Shown one piece after another: positions 39,855-48,764 of a stretch of 53,995 bases of DNA; the stretch's first letter is position 1; each line of letters opens with the position of its first letter. This DNA comes from Thermoproteaceae archaeon (lineage in GTDB: Archaea > Thermoproteota > Thermoprotei > Thermoproteales > Thermoproteaceae): the NCBI GenBank assembly GCA_015521775.1, contig WANN01000013.1, forward strand, positions 1-53,995. The letters run 5' to 3'. The translations under genes were made by a program, and so were the position numbers. A model generated the notes under the pieces. That model worked only from the letters and a program-made list of their open reading frames with translations. It was not told the origin of the DNA and did no database searches.

Positions 39855-41603
39855 CTAGTCGTGCACATAGGTGAATTCGGCGTGTTCCCTGTCCGCGGCC
39901 ACGGCCCTGACAAAGCCGTACCTCACGAACTGCGCCACCTCGCCGTGCTTGAGGCCCACGACGTGGCGCTCGGCTAAGCCCATGTCCACGGCCATCCCAT
40001 ACCCCTTCTCCGGCCGCAGCACCCTCGTGGGCACGGCGTCGGGCGGGACCCACTGTATTATGGGGAGCCGGCGACGCTTGGCATACTCCACGTCGGTGCC
40101 GAGAAACCTGGCGACCAGGGCGTTTCCTCTCCTCTCAACGCACTCCGCATTTAAAAGGTCCATGAGCCTGAAGGATCCGGCGGCCTCCACTAGGCCGCGG
40201 TCCGGTCCAGCGATCAGGAGGCGCAGGACCCCTTCCTGGGCCCTGACAGTAACCTTTCTGCTTCCCCTCTCAGGGAAGGAGGGGTGCAACGGTATATCGG
40301 CTGTGGCCTCTTCCCAGGGCACCTCGACCACCTGTAGCTCTACTGGATCCTTCACGAACATATACCTATTGGCTAGGGGCTCTATGATGCGCCTGTTTAT
40401 CGTGTAGAGGTTCTCCATGCTTACGGTCGCGTCGCTCGGCTTTATCCCTACGCTGAGTATCAGCTCCCATATGGCCTCGGGCCTAATCCCCCTATTCCTA
40501 AGGCCTGCAAGGGTCGGCAACCTTATGTCGTCCCAGGGAATGCCGAGCTCCCGCAGCCTCGACTTGCTCAGGGTTGCCCCCTCGATTTTGAGCCTCCCAA
40601 AGTGTATTGTGATGGGGGGCACCCAACCCATGTGCCCATACACATAGCGCTGCTTCAACGTGTTGACGCTGTGCTCCTGGGCCCTCAGCACGTGGGTTAT
40701 GCCCATCAGGTGATCGTCTATGGACACGGCAAAATTGTACGTGGGCCACGCCACGTACTTATCGCCCACCAATGGATGTGGGCTGCGGGACACGTCGACC
40801 ACCCTGAACGCAACCCAGTCCCTCACGCTTGGATCGGGGTGGGATAGGTCGGTCTTCACGCGTAGCACGGCCTCCCCCTCCCCAAAGGCCCCCGACAACA
40901 TCCTGTCCCAGAGCTCCAACTGCGTCTCCACGTCGGCCTCCCTATGCGGACATGCCTTCCCCACATCCCTGAACTTCCTCCACTCCGAGGTGCGGCAGGT
41001 GTCCACGTACGCGGCGCCCCGCTCTATGAGCGCCCGCCCATACGAGTAGTACACCTCCATACGTTGGGACTGCACGTACTCTTCGTCCCAACGTATCCCC
41101 AGCCAGCCGAGGTCCTCCTTTATAGCCCCGTAGGCTTCTGGAAGCGGCCTCTTCACCTTCGGGTCAGTATCCTCGAATCTGAGTATGTACCGCGTCCTTG
41201 CCCTGCCCTCGTACTTGACCTTGTACGCGTAGTTCAATATGGCTGGCCTCGCGTTGCCCAGCGTCAACACGAAGTCAGGGTTGGGCGCGAACCTCAACGT
41301 CACTACATCGCCGACCTCGGGCAGATCGGGCAACGTGTCTATGCCGGGCTTCCTTGCCTCCTTCTTCTGCTCCTCAAGCAGTTCAGGCCAACGCTCCAAG
41401 AGGGCGCGGCGCTGCTCCTCGGGGCTCATGGAGTTGACCATGTCCACGACCTCACGCACCTTCGAGGCAACTTCCCTCGCCACAGCACGCAGAGACGGGT
41501 CCTCGGCGAGCACCTTGCCCATGACGGCCTTCACGTCGGCCTTGCCCCCGTGCCTCACGGCGTTTTGGAGGGCATACTTGAGGGCAAGCTCATCCAATCC
41601 CAT
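39855..41603 (-). CDS. gltX: Glutamyl-tRNA synthetase (archaeal type)
   Basis: 582 aa. An archaeal N-terminal helical extension (1-95), then the catalytic core: [16 protein letters not shown] (HIGH equivalent as TLGN), RFEDTDP, and the KMSKS equivalent ATLSKSR. The C-terminal part is the beta-barrel anticodon-binding type of archaeal and eukaryotic GluRS/GlnRS. It charges tRNA-Glu and, in archaea, also tRNA-Gln for transamidation. ATG 41603 follows TATATATAC (about 41622-41631). Confidence 0.97.
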   Translation of the reverse strand: MGLDELALKYALQNAVRHGGKADVKAVMGKVLAEDPSLRAVAREVASKVREVVDMVNSMSPEEQRRALLERWPELLEEQKKEARKPGIDTLPDLPEVGDVVTLRFAPNPDFVLTLGNARPAILNYAYKVKYEGRARTRYILRFEDTDPKVKRPLPEAYGAIKEDLGWLGIRWDEEYVQSQRMEVYYSYGRALIERGAAYVDTCRTSEWRKFRDVGKACPHREADVETQLELWDRMLSGAFGEGEAVLRVKTDLSHPDPSVRDWVAFRVVDVSRSPHPLVGDKYVAWPTYNFAVSIDDHLMGITHVLRAQEHSVNTLKQRYVYGHMGWVPPITIHFGRLKIEGATLSKSRLRELGIPWDDIRLPTLAGLRNRGIRPEAIWELILSVGIKPSDATVSMENLYTINRRIIEPLANRYMFVKDPVELQVVEVPWEEATADIPLHPSFPERGSRKVTVRAQEGVLRLLIAGPDRGLVEAAGSFRLMDLLNAECVERRGNALVARFLGTDVEYAKRRRLPIIQWVPPDAVPTRVLRPEKGYGMAVDMGLAERHVVGLKHGEVAQFVRYGFVRAVAADREHAEFTYVHD

Positions 41604-41653
41604 ACGGCCATGTCGGCCCTACGTATATATACCTTGGGCCCAGGCCCCCGACC

Positions 41654-42343
41654 CTACTCCCCGCCGAGGAGCGCCTTGTTGGCCTCTTCAAGGTCCTTTA
41701 CGGTGTCTATGGACTTCCAGAACGCTTCCCGATATGTGTAGCCCAGCAACAGGCGCTCGCTTGCGAGGGCGGGAAAGGCGGTTTCCTCTATGTTACCGCG
41801 CTCCGGGAGGTACTTGAATATGGACCGGCCGAACACGTATATCCCGGCATTTATCAGGTAGCCCTCAATGAGGGGCTTCTCCCTGAAGGAAAGTATGTTT
41901 CCCCCTTCATCAACCTCCACTATGCCGTAGGGGCTGCGCAGAGGTACTAGGGCGATGACGCCTATTGCCCCCCTTTCCCTTAGGAGGCCCACCATGGGGC
42001 CCACGTCTATGTCGGTGATTATGTCCCCGTTCAGCACCACGAACATGTCGTCGTCTAGGAATGGCTCGGCGTTCTTTATGGCGCCGCCGGTCCCAAGGGG
42101 CTCCTCCTCAACGCTGTACATGACCCTCACGCCCAGCCTCCTCCCGTCGCCTATCTCCTCGAATATCCTGCCCCTGAGGTAGCCCACCGCTATGACCACG
42201 TCCCTTATCCCCTGCCTCTTGAGCCACTCTATCTGCCACTCGATTATTGGCCTCCCAGCCACCTCGAGGAGCGGCTTTGGCCTTTCCTGTGTGAGAGGCG
42301 CCAGCCTCTTGCCGAACCCGCCGGCAAGTATGAGCCCCTTCAT
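41654..42343 (-). CDS. Sugar-1-phosphate nucleotidyltransferase
   Basis: 229 aa, GT-A-like NTP transferase fold. The signature LILAGGFGKRLAPLTQERPKP is at the N-terminus, with GTGGAI, NGDIITDID and FREKP in order. Relatives make GDP-mannose, UDP- or dTDP-glucose; substrate cannot be told from sequence alone. ATG 42343 is 25 bases after AATTATAAC, which lies in the last codons of the upstream gene; the longer ORF start is therefore rejected. Confidence 0.93.
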   Translation of the reverse strand: MKGLILAGGFGKRLAPLTQERPKPLLEVAGRPIIEWQIEWLKRQGIRDVVIAVGYLRGRIFEEIGDGRRLGVRVMYSVEEEPLGTGGAIKNAEPFLDDDMFVVLNGDIITDIDVGPMVGLLRERGAIGVIALVPLRSPYGIVEVDEGGNILSFREKPLIEGYLINAGIYVFGRSIFKYLPERGNIEETAFPALASERLLLGYTYREAFWKSIDTVKDLEEANKALLGGE

Positions 42344-42362
42344 GTCACGGCTGTGCTGAGGG

Positions 42363-43442
42363 TTATAATTCATTTACGTTGAGGCCGTACCTGTAGAGGA
42401 GGTCAACTATGTGGCCGTGGAACCTGGTGTTCGGCATTATCACTTGGACGCTGCTGCCCTCGCTTAGGAATATGAGGCCGGCATTCTCGTCGAAGTACCG
42501 GTCATAGGCGTCCCTAGCCGAGGGCGTTGCGTACCCCCACAACACGAATATGCGTGGGTACTTTCCGTAGGCCCCCACAAGGCGCCTGTTGGGGACAAGC
42601 CACGGACAGAGGAGCGCGACCCCAATCCCGCTGCGTGTGCTGTCCACCGATATGTACAGCTTTCCGCACCTGGTCCTCCTATCGAACTCGTACTCGCCGT
42701 GAAGCCCGAGCAACCTGTTCATCCGTCTGGCCCTGTGATCCTTAACCTCAATCATGGACCCCACAACCTCCTCCCATGGTATTGCCGGCGTCACGAAGAT
42801 CTTGCCAAGCCCCTCGAAGTACGATGCGAAGCCTTCCACGCGGAAGGACCTGCGCACAGCCCTGTAGTCCTCCCCGTACAGATACCGGAAAAGCTCCTCG
42901 TCGACTTCGTCCCCAAACATGTCGGCCTCCAGCACGGCTAGGTGGCCCATGTCTGCGCCGGCTAGGCCGGACAGCACTTCCCTGGGGTTGACGCGAGGCA
43001 CGGGCACCTCGACGTTTTGGGCCTCTACTATGAGCCCGAAGAGGTACTCGGGCACGAACACCGTGGCTTCGTCCATATGCATCAGCACGCCCATAGACAA
43101 TAGTTCGTGTAGCCCGCTGGGCGCGCCGAGGAGGGCGAACGCCGCGCGCACCTCGTTCTCGTCCACAAACTGCGATATGTATTTGCTGTAGAGCGCAACC
43201 ACGTTCATGCGGTTGTAGGCCCTGCGCCTCACATGCCTCACGAGCTCGGGCCCCCTCGACGCGACCTCAGCCGCCTCTCTCCGCTTAGCCTCGGGGTCGA
43301 GGCCTAGGATGGGCTTGACGTACCCATATATATGGTCCGCCCTATCCCCGTATCTGAGCCTGAAATCCTCGAGGAGCGGGGCGACGTCGGTCCCCCTATA
43401 TGTGGCCGCCTGGTATCTGGCCTCCAACATGTCTAGGTCCAT
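42363..43442 (-). CDS. Unrecognised protein (359 aa)
   Basis: Soluble protein with a helical N-terminal half and a beta-rich C-terminal half (GKLYISVDSTRSGIGVALLCPW and later strands). I cannot name a family. ATG 43442 lies about 23 bases from the TATA element it shares with the divergent gene at 43488. It may be functionally paired with that gene. Confidence 0.78.
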   Translation of the reverse strand: MDLDMLEARYQAATYRGTDVAPLLEDFRLRYGDRADHIYGYVKPILGLDPEAKRREAAEVASRGPELVRHVRRRAYNRMNVVALYSKYISQFVDENEVRAAFALLGAPSGLHELLSMGVLMHMDEATVFVPEYLFGLIVEAQNVEVPVPRVNPREVLSGLAGADMGHLAVLEADMFGDEVDEELFRYLYGEDYRAVRRSFRVEGFASYFEGLGKIFVTPAIPWEEVVGSMIEVKDHRARRMNRLLGLHGEYEFDRRTRCGKLYISVDSTRSGIGVALLCPWLVPNRRLVGAYGKYPRIFVLWGYATPSARDAYDRYFDENAGLIFLSEGSSVQVIMPNTRFHGHIVDLLYRYGLNVNEL

Positions 43443-43460
43443 GGAAGTACCAACACACTC

Positions 43461-43468
43461 ATATAAAT
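43461..43468. promoter_or_regulatory. Single TATA element shared by divergent genes
   Basis: ATATAAAT at 43461-43468 lies midway between starts 43442 (left) and 43488 (right), 22.5 and 23.5 bases from its centre. No second TATA-like element is seen in the gap. Confidence 0.55.
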
Positions 43469-43487
43469 TGGCAAGTCCTACCCATAG

Positions 43488-43880
43488 ATGGAGGACTTTC
43501 TGTCCTTCATGGGAGGCGACGCTGAGAGCGTGAAGGAGGGGCTTAGGAGAGTGCACAGGGAGAAGTCCTTCGAGTTGGGTGAGGCGGACTACACTGGGAG
43601 GATCGACATGAGCAAGGTGGCGAGGCTGCACGCGTACCATATAGCACTCCTCTCGCGCCTGGAGAGGCCTAACGTGGCCTATGGTCTCACGGAGCTGGAC
43701 CTACGCCTTGCAAGCGCCTTCGCTGCAGCGGCATCGGTCTGTGGACGTGTAGAGGATCGACAGGAAGATGAGTTTTTTAGGCTCGTCGTGAACTTCCTCA
43801 ATGAGCTCATCGAGCGGCTCTGTGGAGGGGCTAGTGGAGCGGGCGGTCAGGGCGGCCCTGCGCAACAAGGAGAGGCATAG
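43488..43880 (+). CDS. Helical protein (130 aa) with Gly-rich tail
   Basis: Mainly helical with a Gly/Ala/Gln-rich C-terminal tail (about 112-130). No family recognised. Leaderless ATG 43488, 23-24 bases from the shared TATA. The tail region overlaps the next gene by 80 bases in another frame. Confidence 0.75.
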   Translation: MEDFLSFMGGDAESVKEGLRRVHREKSFELGEADYTGRIDMSKVARLHAYHIALLSRLERPNVAYGLTELDLRLASAFAAAASVCGRVEDRQEDEFFRLVVNFLNELIERLCGGASGAGGQGGPAQQGEA

Positions 43881-44007
43881 AGGCAAGTGGCTCCTAGTCG
43901 AGGGGGACAGGATAATAGGCGTGTTCGACGATTATACGAGCGCCCGCAGGGCCGCGATGGGGAAGGGGAGCGGGCTTTACGTGCTTGTCGGCGTGCCCGA
44001 AGAATAA
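43801..44007 (+). CDS. Small DUF5678-like protein (68 aa)
   Basis: The core RGKWLLVEGDRIIGVFDDYTSARRAA and a final VLVGVPE strand follow the small DUF5678 pattern (GKYVAV..G.VV....d..eA). ATG 43801 gives 68 aa and overlaps the preceding gene by 80 bases; a later start would shorten the overlap. Family match is tentative and function unknown. Confidence 0.55.
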   Translation: MSSSSGSVEGLVERAVRAALRNKERHRGKWLLVEGDRIIGVFDDYTSARRAAMGKGSGLYVLVGVPEE

Positions 44008-44070
44008 CACACGTGCATGTGGGTTCCTTGGGCCGGGAAAAGATTAAAGCATGTGGGATCGTTCGGCATT

Positions 44071-45210
44071 ATGAAGCTGTACGAATATGAGGCCAAGTCT
44101 ATACTTGCTTCCTTCGGGGTCCCCATGCTGAGGGGGAGGCTTGCGGCGACGCCCGAAGAGGCGAGGAACGCTGCAGCCGAATTGGGCTCCCCTGTAGTCA
44201 TCAAGGCGCAGGTAACTGTGGCCGGACGGGGAAAGGCCGGCGGGATAAGGCTTGCGGCGACGCCCGAAGAGGCGTACAGAGTCGCGGCCAACATGCTGGG
44301 CGGCGAGGTCAAGGGCCTCAAGGTGGCCAAGGTGCTGGTGGAGGAGGCGGCGGAGGTGCGGAGGGAAATGTATCTGTCCATAACCAACGAAAGGGCCTCC
44401 AAGTCGTACATAATACTGGCCTCGCCTATTGGGGGGGTCGACATAGAGGAGATCGCCAGGGAGCAGCCCGATAAGGTGCTTAGGACCCGTGTCGACCCGC
44501 TGGCCGGGCTACGGGACTTCCAGGTGAGGCGCGTGGTGAGGTGGCTGGGATTCGAGGGGGATCGCGGCCGCCAGGTGGAGGCGGTTCTGAGGGGCATGTA
44601 CAGGGCCTTCCTGGAATACGATGCGGACCTGGTCGAGACCAATCCCCTTGCAGAGCTTGCCGATGGTCGTATAGTTCCCCTGGACGCCCGTATGATCATA
44701 GACGACAACGCGCTGTACAGGCACCCAGACCTCCAGAAAGCCTACGAGGAGGACCCACGCGATGTGACCCAGTTCGAGGCCGCGGCCAAGAAGGTCGGCT
44801 TCAGTTACGTCGAGCTAGACGGCGACATAGGCGTCATCGGGAACGGCGCGGGCCTCACAATGGCGACCATGGACCTAGTCTACGCCTATGGCGGAAGGCC
44901 CGCCAATTTCCTCGACATAGGCGGCGGCGCCAACCGCGAGGTGGTCTACGAGGCGGTGAAGCTGCTCCTAAACAACCAGCGGGTCAAGGCCATCTTCATC
45001 AACATTTTTGGAGGCATAACTAGGACGGACGAGGTGGCCAGGGGAGTGGAGCAGGCCCTAAGGGAGGTGGGCCGTCCCAAGCCCATAGTGGTGAGACTCA
45101 AGGGTACCAACGAGGAGGAGGGGCGGCGCATATTGGCCGGCCTGGGCATAGAGATGTACGACTTCGCTGAGGACGCTGCACAAAGGGTGGTCAGACTTGC
45201 GGGGCAATGA
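44071..45210 (+). CDS. sucC: Succinyl-CoA ligase (ADP-forming), beta subunit
   Basis: 379 aa. ATP-grasp domain with [14 protein letters not shown] and VETNPLAEL, then the CoA-ligase domain with [12 protein letters not shown] and [15 protein letters not shown]. Together with sucD it interconverts succinate and succinyl-CoA, used in the citrate cycle or in the dicarboxylate/hydroxybutyrate CO2-fixation cycle of Thermoproteales. ATG 44071 lies 25 bases after GATTAAAGC. An exact 27-base direct repeat lies in frame within the 5-prime part (44137-44163 and 44248-44274), coding RLAATPEEA twice. Overlaps sucD by 4 bases. Confidence 0.97.
   Translation: MKLYEYEAKSILASFGVPMLRGRLAATPEEARNAAAELGSPVVIKAQVTVAGRGKAGGIRLAATPEEAYRVAANMLGGEVKGLKVAKVLVEEAAEVRREMYLSITNERASKSYIILASPIGGVDIEEIAREQPDKVLRTRVDPLAGLRDFQVRRVVRWLGFEGDRGRQVEAVLRGMYRAFLEYDADLVETNPLAELADGRIVPLDARMIIDDNALYRHPDLQKAYEEDPRDVTQFEAAAKKVGFSYVELDGDIGVIGNGAGLTMATMDLVYAYGGRPANFLDIGGGANREVVYEAVKLLLNNQRVKAIFINIFGGITRTDEVARGVEQALREVGRPKPIVVRLKGTNEEEGRRILAGLGIEMYDFAEDAAQRVVRLAGQ
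44137..44163 (+). repeat. 27-base exact direct repeat, copy 1 (in sucC)
   Basis: Identical over 27 bases to 44248-44274, 111 bases (37 codons) apart and in the same frame. Both code for LAATPEEA. Confidence 0.9.
44248..44274 (+). repeat. 27-base exact direct repeat, copy 2 (in sucC)
   Basis: Second copy of the sucC repeat. SucC proteins often carry a similar peptide at both positions, but exact identity at the nucleotide level is unusual. Confidence 0.9.
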
Positions 45211-46082
45211 CCGTGCTCGTAGGCGGCGACACCCGTGCCATAGTCCAGGGAATAACTGGCAGGGAGGGGACATTCCACACGGGGCGCATGTTGGAATACG
45301 GGACACGCATAGTGGCGGGCGTCACTCCCGGGAGGGGCGGCGCCGAGGTCCACGGGATCCCAGTGTACGACAGCGTCGAGGAGGCCCTTTCGAGCCACCC
45401 GGACGCCAACGCCTCGGTAGTGTTCGTGCCTGCACGTTTCGCCCCAGACGCCGTCTACGAGGCCGTTGACGCGGGCATACGCCTAGTGGTGGTCATAACA
45501 GAGCACATACCGGTCCACGAAACCATAAGGTTCGTCAGGTACGCCCGTTACAGGGGGGCCACGGTCATTGGGCCGAACTGTCCCGGCATAATAGCGCCGG
45601 GTCCCAGAGTCAAGCTAGGCATAATGCCGGGCCACGTCTACGCGCCTGGCCCCGTAGGCGTCGTCTCGCGTTCTGGGACGTTGAGCTACGAGATAGCGTA
45701 CCACATGACCAGCAGGGGCATCGGGCAGAGTGTCGTGATAGGCATAGGGGGAGACCCAGTACCCGGCCTGGACCTGTTGGAGGCCGTGGAGCTGCTGGAG
45801 GGCGACGCGGACACCAGGGCGATAGTCATAATCGGCGAGATTGGGGGCGACGCCGAGGAGAGGGTGGCCGCAGCCATAGCCGAGGGACGTGTCAAGAAGC
45901 CCGTTGTGGCGTACATAGCCGGACGCACCGCCCCGCCGGGCAAGAGGATGGGGCATGCGGGGGCCATAATCTCGATGGGGACCGGCGACGCAGCGAGCAA
46001 GGTCAAGGCCTTTGAGAGGGTCGGCGTGCCGGTAGCGTCGACCCCCTCAGAGGTCGTGAAGCTGCTCGAGGTCGTCCTGTGA
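45207..46082 (+). CDS. sucD: Succinyl-CoA ligase (ADP-forming), alpha subunit
   Basis: 291 aa. CoA-binding Rossmann domain ([20 protein letters not shown]), then the ligase domain with the phosphorylated histidine H250 ([11 protein letters not shown]) and the GEIGGDAEE segment. Subunit of the sucCD heterotetramer. Its ATG overlaps the sucC stop (ATGA), ensuring coupled synthesis. Followed after 7 bases by the cyclic diphosphoglycerate synthetase-like gene. Confidence 0.97.
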   Translation: MTVLVGGDTRAIVQGITGREGTFHTGRMLEYGTRIVAGVTPGRGGAEVHGIPVYDSVEEALSSHPDANASVVFVPARFAPDAVYEAVDAGIRLVVVITEHIPVHETIRFVRYARYRGATVIGPNCPGIIAPGPRVKLGIMPGHVYAPGPVGVVSRSGTLSYEIAYHMTSRGIGQSVVIGIGGDPVPGLDLLEAVELLEGDADTRAIVIIGEIGGDAEERVAAAIAEGRVKKPVVAYIAGRTAPPGKRMGHAGAIISMGTGDAASKVKAFERVGVPVASTPSEVVKLLEVVL

Positions 46083-46089
46083 CCGGTCG

Positions 46090-47391
46090 ATGCGCAGGGT
46101 GGCCATACTGGGGGCCGCTGGAAGGGACTTCCACGTGTTCAACGTTTTCTTTAGGTCGAGGCGGGGCACACGTGTGGTCGCGTTCGCGGTGACCCAGCTC
46201 CCCGGGCTAGGCGGGAGGAGGTATCCGCCGGACCTCTCCGGCCCGCTGTACCCCCACGGCGTGCCCATATACAGGGTTGAGGGCCCCGACGACCTTGCCG
46301 CGCTAGTCAGATCGCTGGGCATTGACGAGGTAGTGCTGGCCTACAGCGACCTCACGTACGCAGAAGTGGGCGCTTGGCTAGGCGCCGTGCTGGGGGCCGG
46401 GGCATCCTTCAGGGTGTTGGGCCCCGAGGACACGTACGTCGAGACCCACCTGCCCGTCGTGGCGGTGACTGCGGCCCGCACCGGGTCCGGCAAGTCCACC
46501 ATTTCGCGGGCCATAGCGGCCGAGTTGATGGGTAGGGGGCTGAGGCCAGTCGTGTTGAGGCACCCCATGCCCTACGGAGACTTGAGGCCTGTGTACGTGT
46601 ACAGGTCGAGGGACGACCTCTCCGGCCTGACGCTGGAGGAGAGGGAGGAATACGAGCAGTACGTCGAGATGGGGCTGCCGGTGTTGTCGGGCGTCGACTA
46701 CGGCGAGGTGGTCCGGGCCGCCGAGGGCATGGGAGACGTGGTGCTGTGGGACGGCGGCAACAACGACTTTCCCATGGTGAGGCCCAGCTTCATGGTCGTC
46801 GCCGTCGACGCCATGAGGCCCCACGACGTTGCGTCCTTCCCAGGCGAGGCCAACGTCAGGATGGCGGACCACATAATCATCACCAAGGCCGACAGGGCCA
46901 AAAACATAGGGGCTGTGATTGAGGAGGTGAGGAGGCGCAACGGGCGTGCCCCAATAAGCCTGGCCGTGTTCCGGGTTAGGCTTGTAGGGACGGGCTCCCT
47001 TATGGGCAAGAGAGTGCTGGTTGTAGAGGACGCGCCCACCGTGACCCATGGAGGCCTGCCCCATGGCGCCGGCTACGTCGCCGCCGTTGAGGCCGGGGCG
47101 GAGGTGGTGGACCCTAGGAGGTTCGCGGTCGGGGCGCTGAGGAAGGCCTACGACGTGTATCCCCATATGGGCCCAGTGTTGCCCAGCCTCGGCTATACAC
47201 CAGAACAGATCAGGGACCTGGAAGAGACCGTTAGGCGCATGGACGTGGACGCGGTGGTGCTGGGCACCCCTGCCCGCCTCGAGGACGTGGCCAGGTTCGA
47301 CAAGCCCGTGTTCAGGGCCACGTGGGAGATCGAGGTTGTTGAGGGGCCCACTATCAGGGACATAGTGAGGGCCTTCCTAGAGGACAATTAG
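46090..47391 (+). CDS. Cyclic 2,3-diphosphoglycerate synthetase-like P-loop protein
   Basis: 433 aa. N-terminal Rossmann-like part (ILGAAGRDFHVFNVFFR), then a P-loop domain with Walker A AARTGSGKST at 128-137 and GDVVLWDGGNNDFP, and a C-terminal domain ending GYTPEQIRDLE. This layout is that of proteins annotated as cyclic 2,3-diphosphoglycerate synthetase; that compound is a thermoprotectant in some thermophilic archaea. In Thermoproteales the activity is not established to my knowledge. It is the third gene of the sucCD operon. Confidence 0.78.
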   Translation: MRRVAILGAAGRDFHVFNVFFRSRRGTRVVAFAVTQLPGLGGRRYPPDLSGPLYPHGVPIYRVEGPDDLAALVRSLGIDEVVLAYSDLTYAEVGAWLGAVLGAGASFRVLGPEDTYVETHLPVVAVTAARTGSGKSTISRAIAAELMGRGLRPVVLRHPMPYGDLRPVYVYRSRDDLSGLTLEEREEYEQYVEMGLPVLSGVDYGEVVRAAEGMGDVVLWDGGNNDFPMVRPSFMVVAVDAMRPHDVASFPGEANVRMADHIIITKADRAKNIGAVIEEVRRRNGRAPISLAVFRVRLVGTGSLMGKRVLVVEDAPTVTHGGLPHGAGYVAAVEAGAEVVDPRRFAVGALRKAYDVYPHMGPVLPSLGYTPEQIRDLEETVRRMDVDAVVLGTPARLEDVARFDKPVFRATWEIEVVEGPTIRDIVRAFLEDN

Positions 47392-47395
47392 CCGG

Positions 47396-47444
47396 TCAGG
47401 CCTGGCGTCTGTCTTCACGCGTCCGTAATACCAGCCCTCATCAC
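47396..47444 (-). ncRNA. C/D box guide sRNA, likely guide for 16S Am535
   Basis: Minus strand: box C GTGATGA (47444-47438), 12-nt guide GGGCTGGTATTA, box D-prime CGGA (47425-47422), 3-nt spacer, box C-prime GTGAAGA (47418-47412), 12-nt guide, box D CTGA (47399-47396). Box C contains the stop codon of the coiled-coil gene at 47441. The D-prime guide is the exact complement of UAAUACCAGCCC, the crenarchaeal 16S sequence after the 530 loop as I remember it; the fifth base before D-prime pairs with A535. No TATA lies near, so it probably comes from the mRNA 3-prime end. Confidence 0.8.
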
Positions 47445-47977
47445 ACCAGCGCGAACACGTCCCTCAGCGTCTTGAGGAGCTCTATGTCCCTCTTGATCTT
47501 GTTGTAGGTGTCCTCGTCTATGAGCCTCTCGCCGTAGAGCCTCTCCACGTCGCTTTCCACCCTGCCAATATCCACGCTGGCCAGGTACTCCTCGTCGAGG
47601 GACAGGGCCCAGAAACGCCTCACCCTCCTGTCAACAAGCTCGTACTTGGACTGGAGGTCCTCGTACTCGGCGGACAGCTTGCCTATCCTCTCGCTGAGCT
47701 CGCCGTAGAGCTTGCCATACTCGTCGTCGCCTATGATGCCCAGCTCCTTCTTGGCGGCCAACGCGTCCAGGTTCTCCCTGAGATTCCTGATCTCGCTCTC
47801 GATCTGGCTCATCCTCGACTTGAGCGTCACCAGGTCCATGTCCCAACGCGTCTTGAGGCCGCGCGCCCTCTCCCTGAACTCGCGCCACAGCCTCTCCACG
47901 TCGCTCGCCTCCCTTTCATACGCCGCCAACAGCTCCTCCACCTCGTTGACGGCGGCGGCAATCGTGTCACGGCTCAT
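47441..47977 (-). CDS. Coiled-coil protein (178 aa), partner of the next gene
   Basis: Charged, almost wholly helical protein with coils at about residues 10-110 and 120-175. Two short motifs of the form G-I/L-x-x-(D/E)-(D/E)-x-Y (LGIIGDDEYGKL and ERLIDEDTYNKI) resemble SHOCT-like helices and also occur in the upstream gene. It overlaps that gene by 4 bases (ATGA), so the products are probably partners. Its stop codon lies within box C of a C/D RNA. Confidence 0.8.
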   Translation of the reverse strand: MSRDTIAAAVNEVEELLAAYEREASDVERLWREFRERARGLKTRWDMDLVTLKSRMSQIESEIRNLRENLDALAAKKELGIIGDDEYGKLYGELSERIGKLSAEYEDLQSKYELVDRRVRRFWALSLDEEYLASVDIGRVESDVERLYGERLIDEDTYNKIKRDIELLKTLRDVFALV

Positions 47978-48735
47978 ACCACCAGCTCCTCCAGCTCCGC
48001 CTTTAGCTTCTCATAGAGCTCCCTGGATATCCGCCCCTCCATGACCAGGTTCTCCAGCCTCTCCAGGGCGTACCTCACGCCTATGGCGTCCGGCCTAGTC
48101 GACGTCGATACTATGCGCCTCATGTGCGTCTTAAGCCCCTCCTCCACCAGCCGGAGCCTACTGCTGAATGCCGCGGACAGCTCACTGAGCTTCCCTATCT
48201 TGGCCTGTATGTTGTCCCTGAGCTCCAAGTACTTTTCCTCGGGTATGGTGCCGAGCATCCTCCTTACGTCAAGCTCCTTCAGCCTCTTCTCGTATGCCTC
48301 TATGGTGTTGTTGATCAGGTTTAGGTGCTCCATGAGCCTCACCTTCTCCACCTCCCACGACTTTCGCCCACCAATGACGTCGCTCTCGTACTTGGACCAC
48401 TCCGAGTCCAGCGACCTGACGTAGTCCTCGTACTTGGAGAGAACCGCGTCTATGAACGACGTGACGCCCTCGTCCACGTCAACCGACTTTACCTCTGGCG
48501 CCGATGCAAGCGGTATGATCGTCTGTTCAGGCGGCGGGGCCGGCTTGGGCTCCGCCCTGACCTCCTGCGGCTCCTCCCTAGGAGCCTCGGACAACTTATC
48601 CTTGTTGGACACGTATATGGGGCACTCAACGTAGTTGCCCACACAGTACCACACGAAGGGATTCACCGGCTTATTGTTAAGGGAACACACATATCCCTGC
48701 TCAGACCTTTTCAAGGCAGGGCAAATCGTGCTCAC
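47974..48735 (-). CDS. Zinc-motif plus coiled-coil protein (253 aa)
   Basis: N-terminal Cys set C5, C17, C31 and C38 (ICPALK, YVCSLN, WYCVG, VECPIY) probably binds a metal. A Pro/Glu-rich linker (about 45-75) leads to a long coiled coil with the repeated motifs LGTIPEEKYLEL and EGRISRELYEKL, like those of its downstream neighbour. GTG 48735 lies about 28 bases after TATATAAG. The gene pair may form a complex; role unknown. Confidence 0.8.
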   Translation of the reverse strand: MSTICPALKRSEQGYVCSLNNKPVNPFVWYCVGNYVECPIYVSNKDKLSEAPREEPQEVRAEPKPAPPPEQTIIPLASAPEVKSVDVDEGVTSFIDAVLSKYEDYVRSLDSEWSKYESDVIGGRKSWEVEKVRLMEHLNLINNTIEAYEKRLKELDVRRMLGTIPEEKYLELRDNIQAKIGKLSELSAAFSSRLRLVEEGLKTHMRRIVSTSTRPDAIGVRYALERLENLVMEGRISRELYEKLKAELEELVV

Positions 48736-48764
48736 AGCCCTTTATGTGGGCTTTCTTATATATG

